Below, piece after piece: positions 7,744 through 14,911 of a stretch of 23,472 nt of DNA. Numbering within the stretch: the stretch's first letter is position 1; the number at the start of each line of letters is the position of its first letter. The translations under genes were made by a program, and so were the position numbers. The notes under the pieces are model-generated. The model did not search any database, was not told the DNA's origin, and saw only the letters and a list, made by a program, of their open reading frames with translations. Source of the DNA: Gemmatimonadota bacterium (GTDB lineage: Bacteria > Gemmatimonadota > Gemmatimonadetes > Gemmatimonadales > GWC2-71-9); the NCBI GenBank assembly GCA_003221075.1, contig QHUF01000139.1, positions 1 to 23,472 of the forward strand, read 5' to 3'.

Positions 7744-8525
7744 TCGTAGACCGTCCGGCGCAGCGCGAGATACGCGTCCCCGGCAACGGCCTTCGCCACT
7801 TTTTTGAGATTCCAGAACCACAGTTGGCGCAGCCGCACGCCGAGCTTGCCGGACGCCAGAGCGGCGGCGACCTCGGCCGGCGTGTTACTTCGCAGCAGAA
7901 AGCGCCCGATGACGACGCAGCCATCGACGGTGTCGCAGCGCATCGTCGGCTCCGACGTGAACAGCCGCCTGATCCCAGCGGCGGCGGCGGTGACGGCCAC
8001 ACGTCGCGAGAACGCGCCGTTCGGCACCGAGCCAACCCGCACCGGCTCACCGAGCAGGTCCGCCAGGACGCTCGTGCTGCGCGTCCACTCCTCGCGCAGA
8101 TGCTCCGGGCGGCACCGCGACATGCGGGACGGATGCGAGCACGAATGCGAGCCGATCACGTGCCCCCGCGCTGCCAGATCGCGCACCTGCCGTCGGGTGA
8201 CGAACCCTGGCGCGTCCAGGTAATCGGTCGTGATGAAGAAGTGCCCCCGCCAGCCGGCACCTTCGAGGAGATCGGCGATGCAGCCGTACGCGCTGGCGCC
8301 TCCGTCGTCGAACGTCAAGAAAACGAGCGGCGGACCTGGAGGAGGAGCGGCCGCCAGCTGTTGCACCGTCCCCCGTCGCCCGGCAGCCGCGGACACGGCC
8401 GCCAGATGCCGCTCGAACGCGCGGCGCTCGAGTTTGTAGGTAGCGGCGGCGGAGCCCGGAAAACCGCTGGCGTCCCAGTCGCCAGGCTCGACTACATCAT
8501 GGTACAGCAGCGATAGCGCTCTCAC
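7740..8525 (-). CDS. Polysaccharide deacetylase family protein (CE4/NodB fold)
   Basis: The 261-residue protein carries NodB motif 1 (TFDDGG, residues 71-76) and the metal-binding motif 2 H-S-C-S-H (127-131), with a motif-3-like 'VPNGAFSRR'. CE4 enzymes remove N- or O-acetyl groups from sugars using a divalent metal. No signal peptide is visible, so it probably acts on cytoplasmic or lipid-linked intermediates. The GTG start at 8525 overlaps the upstream formyltransferase by 29 bp, and the pair forms one unit: deacetylation would expose an amine that the partner could formylate. The last ~60 residues are basic and aromatic and may sit at the membrane surface. Confidence 0.85.
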   Translation of the reverse strand: MRALSLLYHDVVEPGDWDASGFPGSAAATYKLERRAFERHLAAVSAAAGRRGTVQQLAAAPPPGPPLVFLTFDDGGASAYGCIADLLEGAGWRGHFFITTDYLDAPGFVTRRQVRDLAARGHVIGSHSCSHPSRMSRCRPEHLREEWTRSTSVLADLLGEPVRVGSVPNGAFSRRVAVTAAAAGIRRLFTSEPTMRCDTVDGCVVIGRFLLRSNTPAEVAAALASGKLGVRLRQLWFWNLKKVAKAVAGDAYLALRRTVYD

Positions 8526-9309
8526 GTCGCCGCCTCCGCGCGCGGTGCTTCCAGCGCAGGTACGCCGTCAACCACGGCTGGCCCCACGTGCCCGACGGAC
8601 GAGATGACGTGTCGAATCGGGCGGCCCGGCCTTCGGCCACGGCGAGAAGACTCTGCGCGATGGCGTCCAGATTCTCGAACACGACTCGGCTCTGGATGAC
8701 GAAGGGCGACTCTGCGACTTCGTCGTACGCGTAGCCGAAGTATCCGTAAACGGGACCGGTATCGACGCCTGAGTCCACCTGGAGCAACGTGGCCCCGACC
8801 TTGGTGAGATCGTCGGCGGCAAGTGCCCAAAAGCAGCCGTGGGCATTGCGGTACTCCGGGCAGATCCCGGGGTGCAGCACGAACGTCCCTCGTGCCGGCA
8901 GCTCGAACAGCTCCTTGCGCAGCAGACTCTTGCAACGGGCCAGGACGACGTCGGGCGCGCGCTGTCTGATGAGGTCGGCGACTTCGACGGAGTTGGCGCT
9001 CGAGGTCTCGAGCACCGGAACGTCCGGGGACAGCGCCGGATACGCGGCACATAGGCGCGCGAGCTCGCGAGCCTCCCACGCACGCTCCTCGGCCCCGAGC
9101 ATCAGCCGCTGGAACACCCGATACGCCAGCACGTCCAAAAAGCGCAGCGGACCCACGCGGCGCAGCTCGCGACGCACGCGTCGCCACTGTCGCTCCGCGG
9201 GCTCGTGAATCTCGACGACCCCGACCAGCTCCGAGAACGACGCCAGCCAGCGCGCCGCGCCGATGCGGTTGAGCGGTTCGTCGTGTTGGCAGATGAGCAG
9301 CGTCTTCAC
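8497..9309 (-). CDS. Formyltransferase-family protein (sugar N-formylation candidate)
   Basis: The 270-residue protein contains the Formyl_trans_N signature: 'VLHPGICPEYRNAHGCFWAL' with His146, and 'VDSGVDTGPV' with the catalytic-type Asp183. Families with this fold transfer formyl from N10-formyl-tetrahydrofolate to Met-tRNA, nucleotides or sugar amines. The usual Asn two residues before the His (N-x-H) is Val here, so activity or mechanism may differ. The pairing with a deacetylase in an exopolysaccharide locus suggests an amino sugar or amino-acid amine as acceptor. The GTG at 9309 is preferred because an AGAAGG lies 9 bases upstream; a TTG at 9327 is less likely. The C-terminal tail is arginine-rich. 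Confidence 0.8.
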   Translation of the reverse strand: MKTLLICQHDEPLNRIGAARWLASFSELVGVVEIHEPAERQWRRVRRELRRVGPLRFLDVLAYRVFQRLMLGAEERAWEARELARLCAAYPALSPDVPVLETSSANSVEVADLIRQRAPDVVLARCKSLLRKELFELPARGTFVLHPGICPEYRNAHGCFWALAADDLTKVGATLLQVDSGVDTGPVYGYFGYAYDEVAESPFVIQSRVVFENLDAIAQSLLAVAEGRAARFDTSSRPSGTWGQPWLTAYLRWKHRARRRRRESAIAAVP

Positions 9310-9310
9310 C

Positions 9311-9472
9311 GCGGCTGGCCTTCTCAAATTCCGGACCGTTGCCCGTCGCCCCCCTCGCAGATCGCCAAATCGCGGGCGGCGCCGGACTTACACCCCGCGC
9401 CGGCGACCGGCCCTGGGGCATCGTGACGCGCCGCATCGGCCACGCCGCTCGGCTGTGGTTGGGGTGCATCAG
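9311..9472 (-). repeat. ~162-bp direct repeat, copy 2
   Basis: Second copy of the element at 7581-7743, same orientation, ending one base before the formyltransferase GTG and carrying its ribosome site (AGAAGG). The CGGCGC/GCGCCG stem and GTAAGT loop are kept, while flanking bases vary. It therefore acts at least as the 5' leader of this gene. Confidence 0.8.
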
Positions 9473-9479
9473 TTCCGCC

Positions 9480-9498
9480 TGACCCGAGGCTCGGGTCA
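9480..9498. promoter_or_regulatory. 19-bp perfect palindrome (candidate operator)
   Basis: TGACCCGAG, one central base, then CTCGGGTCA: a perfect odd-length palindrome between the divergent formyltransferase and regulator genes. There is no T tract, so a terminator is unlikely. A second weaker inverted repeat, CTAAC (9504-9508) with GTTAG (9522-9526), lies beside it. The rest of the 9473-9628 gap holds a TATACC -10-like element (9595-9600) for the plus-strand gene. Confidence 0.5.
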
Positions 9499-9628
9499 CC
9501 ACCCTAACTCCGTCGCACATCGTTAGATTGCCTGTTGGGGCACCGCGCACGACTCCTGCAGCCAATTCGCACGACCCAAGCGGAGTGGCCGCACTATACC
9601 CGAAGGCTATGCCCCCCAAAGGACAGTC

Positions 9629-10567
9629 ATGCATAGGAAAACGCCGTCGGCTCGCCCCGTCGGTGTCCTCTTTGCCAGCCAACAGGAGTGGACCAGTCGA
9701 TCGCTCGCGAGCATTCTCGGGCCGCAGGGTTACCAGGTCCTCAGAACCTACACGTGCGCCCAGACACTCGCGCACATCCGCCGCGCCCCGCCCGACGCGA
9801 TCATCATCGACGAGGAGCTCCCCGATGGAGATGGTCACACGTTGTGCCGCGAGCTCTACGACGAGGACTTGATCGCTCCCAGCACACCCGTGTTTCTGGT
9901 GCTGTCGCACGCGCCCACGCGCCGCGACCGGCTTGCGGCATTGCGCGCCGGCGCGTGGGCCTGTGTCGGCGATCCGCTCGACGCCGAAGAGCTCGCCGCG
10001 ATGCTGGGTGTGTACGTGCCGGCGAAGCTCGAAACCGACCAGGCACGCGCGACCGGCCTCGTGGACGAGAGCACCGGGATCTACAACGCCCGCGGTCTGA
10101 AACGCCGCGCCGAAGAGCTGGCGGCGCACGCGGCCCGGTCCCATTCGGCATTGAGCTGCGTCCTGCTGGCAGCCGATACGGAGTCGGGGACGCCACCGCT
10201 GGCGCTGATGCGTCGCATCGCGGCGGCGCTGCGGTCGACCGCGCGACAATCCGACGCGATCGGCCGAGTCGGCGAGAACGCCTTTGCGGTGGTGGCCGTC
10301 GATACGGATGCCGCCCAGGCACGGTGTCTGGCGCAACGCCTCGCCGCCGCGATCCTGGCAGAGCCGGCGACGGTGGGAGCGCCGATCCCCACCCCGATGC
10401 CTTTCCGTGTACGCGCAGGTTTCGACGGCGTGCCCGACTTCCACACCGCCTCGATCGATCCGGAGGAGCTGATGCTGCGGGCGACCGCGGCGCTCTACCG
10501 CGCGCGGTCTGATTCGCCGGAAGGCTGGCTGCAGGGCTACGAGGAGGATGGCGGCAGCGCCGGCTGA
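9629..10567 (+). CDS. Response regulator with pseudo-receiver and degenerate GGDEF domain (paralogue)
   Basis: The 312-residue protein has the same architecture as the product of 657-1523. In the receiver (about 10-140) the possible phosphoacceptor is Asp61 (IIIDEELPDGDG), but the N-terminal acidic pair is lost (LFASQQEW) and the conserved lysine is replaced (GDP at 114-116). The GGDEF-like domain (about 142-300) starts with 'DESTGIYNARGLKRR' and has GENAF (215-219) in place of GG[D/E]EF. It is probably neither a cyclase nor a normally switched receiver, and may instead be a scaffold or binding partner for the kinase system. ATG 9629 has an AAAGGA ribosome site. It converges on the tyrosine-kinase gene with a 15-bp gap. 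Confidence 0.85.
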   Translation: MHRKTPSARPVGVLFASQQEWTSRSLASILGPQGYQVLRTYTCAQTLAHIRRAPPDAIIIDEELPDGDGHTLCRELYDEDLIAPSTPVFLVLSHAPTRRDRLAALRAGAWACVGDPLDAEELAAMLGVYVPAKLETDQARATGLVDESTGIYNARGLKRRAEELAAHAARSHSALSCVLLAADTESGTPPLALMRRIAAALRSTARQSDAIGRVGENAFAVVAVDTDAAQARCLAQRLAAAILAEPATVGAPIPTPMPFRVRAGFDGVPDFHTASIDPEELMLRATAALYRARSDSPEGWLQGYEEDGGSAG

Positions 10568-10582
10568 GCCGACGGCGACGGC

Positions 10583-12949
10583 TTACAGCGCGCCCTGCAG
10601 GCGCCGCCGCGCGATCCTCGTTCCCCCGTCTTCAGTCGTCGTCCCGTATCCGGCCATATAACCGTAATACTCGCCGTACATCTGTCCAAGCCGCACGTCG
10701 TTCAACACGGCGCCCAGCACGCGGATCGGCAGATTCTCGAGCATCGCCACTTTGGTGCGCGCGAGATCGAGGTTGGTCGCCCCGGTGCGGAGGACCAGCA
10801 TCATCGCCCCCGTCATCGTCCCGAGTGTGTAGGGATCGACGCCCGCGCCCAGCGGCGGGCTGTCCACGATGATTACCGGATACATCGCGCGGAGCCGCAC
10901 GAGCAGCTCCACCATGCGCGGCGACCCCAATAGCTCGGGGGACTCGCGGATCCGGCTGCCGGCGCCGATGAACTGCAGCGATCCGAAATTCGGCGTCTGG
11001 ATGAGGGCTTCGAACGACACGTTGCCGGCGAGGAAGTCCGTCAACCCCGGCCGGCGCACGCCGCCGAGGACCCGGTGCAACGCGCCGCGGCGAGTATCGC
11101 CGTCGATCAGCAGGGTGCGCTGGCCCGCCTGCGCGCACGCGAGCGCGAGGTTCGCGGACACGAAGGATTTGCCGTCGCCGGGTGCCGGGCTCGTGATCGT
11201 CACCACGAGCGGACCCGCGGTCCCGTACGCATGGATCAGACTGAGCCGCACGCCCCGCATCGTCTCGATCACCAGCGGGCCGCTTTCATCATCTGATGCG
11301 CCGGCGCGCTTCTTCACGTGTGGCAACGCGCCGAGAATCCGTAGTCCCATGTCGGTCGTCACTTGCGCCGGATACCGGACCCGCGGATCGAACCGATCGA
11401 CCACCACCGCGCCCACCACACCGAGCCCCAATCCCGCGAACAGCCCCAGGATCAACAGCCGCGCCGCCGTGTTCTTGACGGGCGTCTCCGGCGCGACCGC
11501 GGCGTCGAGCACACGCACGTCGGCGATACTGCTCGCTTCCGCGAGCCGCGCCTCGCTGTACCGCTGTTGCACGCTGGTAAACAGGTTCTCCGCGATGCTG
11601 ACGTCGCGACGGAGCCGCGCGTCCTCGATCGCCCGCTGCGGAATTCCCTGCAGCTCGCGCCCTCCGGTCTCGAGCTGCGACGCGAGCGCGCGCCGCTGCG
11701 TCGCGAGCTCGGCCACGAGGCCCCGGATCAAGCCGGGGATGGTCTGGTGCTCCAGCTGCTCGAGGTCGGTCGTCACACGCTGCACGGCAGGATGGTCGTC
11801 GGTGTAGCGGTATAACAGCGCTCGGCGTTCCGCCCGTTTCGTGGTGAGCTCGGTCAGAGCCCTGGTCAGATCCGCCGACCCCTGCACGGCGCCAATGGCG
11901 GCGAGGCGCTCGGAGAAGCCCAGGGAATCCGGCCCTTGGGCAAGCACCTGCGCGAGCGCGTCCTGATCGCGCCGCAGCTGGTCTTCCTGAACTCGGCGAG
12001 TCAAGAACTCGCTCACCGGTGACGTCCGGGCCGCGCTCCCGGCGACCGGCTCGGCGGGCAGCATAATCGTGCGTACCCGGAAATCCTCGAGGGCCCGTTC
12101 GGCCTTGTGGAGGTTGGCCTCCGCCGCCTGCAGCTGTTCGTTCAGCAGCCGTGACAGTTCGGTCACCTTGACGCGTTTCAGGTCGGTGGCGACGGCGACG
12201 TAGCGGTCTGCCACGGCGTTGACGGTCGCAGCCGCATCCGTACCGTTCGGACTGGTGAGCGCTACGCGCAGAAAGTTGCCGCTCAGGTCGAGCGTCACGT
12301 TCAGATTATCGGCCAACTTCTTGGCGGCGTCCCGCAGCGGACTCACGACGAACCGGACCTCGCGCCCGGGCGTCAGGACCGCCGTGGTCGGCGTCCAGAT
12401 GAACCCGAGCGTTCGTCCCACCGGACTGCCGACGGCACCCTGTTCGAGCTCGGTTCCGTCCTCGCGCTGCAGATGGAACGTCTGGCCGTCGTGGTCTATG
12501 GTCAGGTGGTAGCGCCCGGGCGTGAATTGATCGGCGACGGCAAAGCCGGCAAGCGCGGGCAGGTCCCGTGGGCGCGCCTGGAGGTACAGGCGACGCTCGC
12601 GCGCGACCGCGTCGAGCACGACGTAGGACTTGAGCAGGTCGCCCCACGCGGTCGGCGCCAGCAGCTGATTCGCCCCGATCGGCCCCCGATCGGGCGTGCC
12701 GCGCGCCTCACTCGACTGAATCCAGATCGTCGCCTGCACGAGGTAGCGGGGCGGGAGCACGCGCGAGGCGCCGACGCCGCCGATCGTGCCGAGCACCGTG
12801 AGCCCCAGGATCCACCACCGGTGCCGCCATACGGCGGTCCCGTGGCGGCGCCAATCGGGCGCGCCGCCCGAATCGGCGGCAAGATCGATGGACGAGAGGG
12901 CCGGACGGGCCGGTAACTGACTGCGCGGGGCGCTGGGGAGATCGGTCAT
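10583..12949 (-). CDS. Polysaccharide chain-length / BY-type tyrosine autokinase (Wzc-like)
   Basis: A 788-residue Wzz/GumC plus BY-kinase protein. Numbering from the GTG codon just upstream, it has an N-terminal membrane helix (about 44-65), a large periplasmic region with coiled-coil segments (about 262-300 and 320-470), and a second membrane helix (about 497-520). The cytoplasmic kinase has Walker A (SPAPGDGKS, 588-596), Walker A' (TLLIDGDT, 613-620) and Walker B (VIIVDSPP, 693-700). A tyrosine cluster (Y759, 762, 763, 765, 769) near the C-terminus is the usual autophosphorylation site. It controls chain length and export of capsule or exopolysaccharide. The ATG at 12949 fits a GGGAAG ribosome site better than the adjacent GTG. 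It is divergent from the sigma54 activator gene. Confidence 0.95.
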   Translation of the reverse strand: MTDLPSAPRSQLPARPALSSIDLAADSGGAPDWRRHGTAVWRHRWWILGLTVLGTIGGVGASRVLPPRYLVQATIWIQSSEARGTPDRGPIGANQLLAPTAWGDLLKSYVVLDAVARERRLYLQARPRDLPALAGFAVADQFTPGRYHLTIDHDGQTFHLQREDGTELEQGAVGSPVGRTLGFIWTPTTAVLTPGREVRFVVSPLRDAAKKLADNLNVTLDLSGNFLRVALTSPNGTDAAATVNAVADRYVAVATDLKRVKVTELSRLLNEQLQAAEANLHKAERALEDFRVRTIMLPAEPVAGSAARTSPVSEFLTRRVQEDQLRRDQDALAQVLAQGPDSLGFSERLAAIGAVQGSADLTRALTELTTKRAERRALLYRYTDDHPAVQRVTTDLEQLEHQTIPGLIRGLVAELATQRRALASQLETGGRELQGIPQRAIEDARLRRDVSIAENLFTSVQQRYSEARLAEASSIADVRVLDAAVAPETPVKNTAARLLILGLFAGLGLGVVGAVVVDRFDPRVRYPAQVTTDMGLRILGALPHVKKRAGASDDESGPLVIETMRGVRLSLIHAYGTAGPLVVTITSPAPGDGKSFVSANLALACAQAGQRTLLIDGDTRRGALHRVLGGVRRPGLTDFLAGNVSFEALIQTPNFGSLQFIGAGSRIRESPELLGSPRMVELLVRLRAMYPVIIVDSPPLGAGVDPYTLGTMTGAMMLVLRTGATNLDLARTKVAMLENLPIRVLGAVLNDVRLGQMYGEYYGYMAGYGTTTEDGGTRIARRRLQGAL

Positions 12950-13080
12950 CACGCTTCCCTACCGCAAGGGTGATACCGCACACAAGGCTGGGGAGTGCAC
13001 CCCGCATCTCACCGCGCGTCATCGCACTAGCGCGAGAGTGTAGTACGGCGACCACAAGCGACTGGCTAACGGACACAAAC

Positions 13081-13100
13081 CTGTCACATGCGTGCGACAG
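13081..13100. promoter_or_regulatory. Candidate activator-binding palindrome, site 1
   Basis: CTGTCAC-AT-GCGTGCGACAG is an imperfect palindrome (16 of 20 positions symmetric). Seventeen of its 20 bases recur at 14804-14823. It sits between the divergent Wzc-like and NtrC-like genes, about 105 bp upstream of the predicted start of the NtrC transcript, which is the usual distance for an enhancer of a sigma54 activator. Confidence 0.55.
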
Positions 13101-13170
13101 CGAACTTGACAACGCGGCCAAATCCATGTAAAACCATGGCTTGTTGCGCCACTCATTGCCCCCCCGACCC

Positions 13171-13184
13171 GGCTCGATCCGTGC
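13171..13184 (+). promoter_or_regulatory. Candidate sigma54 (-24/-12) promoter of the activator gene
   Basis: GGCTCG-ATCC-GTGC keeps the invariant GG and GC with exactly 10 bases between and matches the consensus GGCACG-N4-TTGC at all but two fixed positions. The predicted start is near 13196, leaving a ~29-base leader that contains the GGGAG ribosome site of the gene at 13225. Confidence 0.5.
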
Positions 13185-13224
13185 CTCAGAGGTGCCCCGG
13201 CCCCAACGCAGGGCACGGGAGAAA

Positions 13225-14751
13225 ATGGCGTCACCCATATCCAACGGGCGCGGCTCGACACGCCGCCCCGCACGAGATGTCATCGGACTGGCACAGCTCA
13301 CGCCCGAGCTGAAGGCTGGCATCAGTGTGCTGATCGTCGATGACGATCGTACGCTGCGGGAGAGCTGTGCAAGCGTGCTGCGGCACGAGGGCTATCAGGT
13401 CACCGTCTGCACGCGCGGCGAGGAGGCACGCGACGCGCTGAGACGGCAGAAGTTCGACATCGCGCTGTTCGATCTCTACCTGCCCGAGATCTCGGGGATG
13501 CGGCTCCTGCAGCTGTGCCTCGATGCGCACGACGACACGATCGTCATCATGATCACCGGGAACCCAAGCCTCGATTCCAGCCTCGAGGCGCTGCGCGCGG
13601 GCGCGTGGGATTACCTGCCGAAGCCGTTCTCGGGCACCCATCTCCAGATCCTGCTGGGCCGCGCGGCCCACTCGGTGATCGTCGCCCGCGAATCGTCCGC
13701 CATGCAGGCGCAATTCGCGCGGGAGCATGGCAACAGCGATTTGATCACGGTGCTGGGCGCGGCGCCCTCGTTCCGTCAGACGATCGAGCTCGCCCGCCGA
13801 GTCGCCGCGACCAATGCGTCGGCCTTCATCACGGGCGAAAGCGGCTCAGGAAAAGAGCTGATCGCGCAGTTCATCCATCACCACAGCCGGCGCAGCAGCC
13901 GGCCGCTGGTCGCGGTGAATTGCGCGGCGCTCCCCGAGCCCCTGCTCGAGTCGGAAATGTTCGGACACTGCAAAGGCGCGTTCACCGGCGCCGTGCGCGA
14001 CAAGCCGGGCTTGCTCGAAGCCGCCAACGGCGGGACGCTGTTGCTGGACGAGCTGGTCGAGATGTCCAAGCCGATTCAGGCGAAGCTCCTCCGCGTCATT
14101 CAGGACGGCGTGGTGCGGCGCGTGGGCAGTGAGTCCACGGACGCGGTGGTCAATGTCCGCTTCATCGCCAGCACCAACCGCAACCCCGAAGAGGCGGTCG
14201 CGGCGGGCGTACTGCGCGAAGATCTGTATTACCGGCTGCGCGTGGTGCCGATTCACGTGCCGCCGCTGCGGGAGCGCCCGACGGACATCCGGCTGCTCGC
14301 CGAGCACTTCCTCTCCCATTACTGGACGCGCCATCGCGACACCGGCGAGCCGTTGCCCAAGGTCACCGACGCCACCGTGCGCGCACTCCGGGCGCGGCCC
14401 TGGAAGGGCAACGTGCGCGAGCTGCAGAACGTCATCGAGCACATGGTTGTCCTGCTCGAGCCCGGCGCCGAGATCCGCCCCGAGGACATTCCGTCGCTGG
14501 GCGAGCAGCTCACCGCCGAAGGGCCGGGGTGGACGCCCCGGGACGTGTCGACCGAAGAGCCGTACTACGCCGCGCGCGACCGTCTCATCGCGGAGTTTGA
14601 GCTCCGCTATCTGACCAAGCTCGTGAGTCGGGCGGGTGGCAACATGTCCCGCGCCGCGCGCGCCGCCGCGGTCGATCGCACGACGCTCTATCGTCTGATG
14701 GAGCGACACGGCCTGCATCGCAAACTGCTGACGTCGCCCGAAGAGGAATGA
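13225..14751 (+). CDS. NtrC-family sigma54-dependent response regulator
   Basis: The 508-residue regulator has a receiver (about 34-150) with acidic residues VDDD (38-41), phosphoacceptor Asp83 and Lys133 (LPKPF). Its AAA+ domain (about 175-415) has Walker A GESGSGKE (204-211), the sigma54-contact loop GAFTGA (251-256) intact, and Walker B LLLDEL (272-277). A Fis-type helix-turn-helix lies at the C-terminus (about 470-497, GGNMSRAARAAAVDRTTLYRLM). ATG 13225 is preferred: GGGAG lies a few bases upstream, and the in-frame extension to 13141 overlaps the predicted promoter. It lies between Wzc-like and sugar-transferase genes and probably activates exopolysaccharide synthesis, and itself. No cognate kinase is adjacent. 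Confidence 0.95.
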   Translation: MASPISNGRGSTRRPARDVIGLAQLTPELKAGISVLIVDDDRTLRESCASVLRHEGYQVTVCTRGEEARDALRRQKFDIALFDLYLPEISGMRLLQLCLDAHDDTIVIMITGNPSLDSSLEALRAGAWDYLPKPFSGTHLQILLGRAAHSVIVARESSAMQAQFAREHGNSDLITVLGAAPSFRQTIELARRVAATNASAFITGESGSGKELIAQFIHHHSRRSSRPLVAVNCAALPEPLLESEMFGHCKGAFTGAVRDKPGLLEAANGGTLLLDELVEMSKPIQAKLLRVIQDGVVRRVGSESTDAVVNVRFIASTNRNPEEAVAAGVLREDLYYRLRVVPIHVPPLRERPTDIRLLAEHFLSHYWTRHRDTGEPLPKVTDATVRALRARPWKGNVRELQNVIEHMVVLLEPGAEIRPEDIPSLGEQLTAEGPGWTPRDVSTEEPYYAARDRLIAEFELRYLTKLVSRAGGNMSRAARAAAVDRTTLYRLMERHGLHRKLLTSPEEE

Positions 14752-14763
14752 GTCGGGCGACGT
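14731..14763 (+). terminator. Strong hairpin spanning the activator stop codon
   Basis: Perfect 11-bp arms, ACGTCGCCCGA (14731-14741) and TCGGGCGACGT (14753-14763), enclose an 11-base loop that contains the TGA stop. There is no T run, so it may be a processing or stabilising hairpin rather than an intrinsic terminator. Confidence 0.5.
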
Positions 14764-14803
14764 TGTAGCAGGCCGCCCACGTAACAAGTCTCCCACAAAA
14801 CTG

Positions 14804-14823
14804 CTGTCACCCGCGTGCGACAA
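14804..14823. promoter_or_regulatory. Candidate activator-binding palindrome, site 2
   Basis: CTGTCAC-CC-GCGTGCGACAA is the second copy of the motif at 13081-13100 and differs from it at only three positions. Its centre is 69.5 bp upstream of a -24 GG, against 80.5 bp for site 1. The 11-bp difference is about one helical turn, so both sites face the promoter in the same way. Confidence 0.55.
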
Positions 14824-14882
14824 ACGAAATCGCCGCGACGCTAACCTGTTGATTTGAGCGGACCTGCCGCGCCCGCGCTGAA

Positions 14883-14896
14883 GGCATGGCGTCTGC
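14883..14896 (+). promoter_or_regulatory. Candidate sigma54 (-24/-12) promoter of the sugar transferase
   Basis: GGCATG-GCGT-CTGC followed by A matches GGCACG-N4-TTGCA well, with correct GG-N10-GC spacing. The predicted start is near 14908, only ~4 bases before the ATG at 14912, so the mRNA would be almost leaderless. That is a point against it unless translation initiates without a leader. Confidence 0.4.
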
Positions 14897-14911
14897 AAGC
14901 CGTGCGCGGGC

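Noticed and set aside
6244..7749. 501-codon plus-strand frame opposite glmS
   Set aside because: GlmS is full length and unambiguous on the other strand; the antisense translation is Arg/Asp/Val-rich with no family features.
8522..10444. 640-codon minus-strand frame across the repeat and the second regulator gene
   Set aside because: It passes antisense through a clear regulator and out of frame through the formyltransferase; no coherent domains.
12964..12977. GG-N10-GC (-24/-12-like) element for the Wzc-like gene
   Set aside because: It would place the transcript start on the start codon and exclude the ribosome site; beyond GG and TTGC the match is poor.
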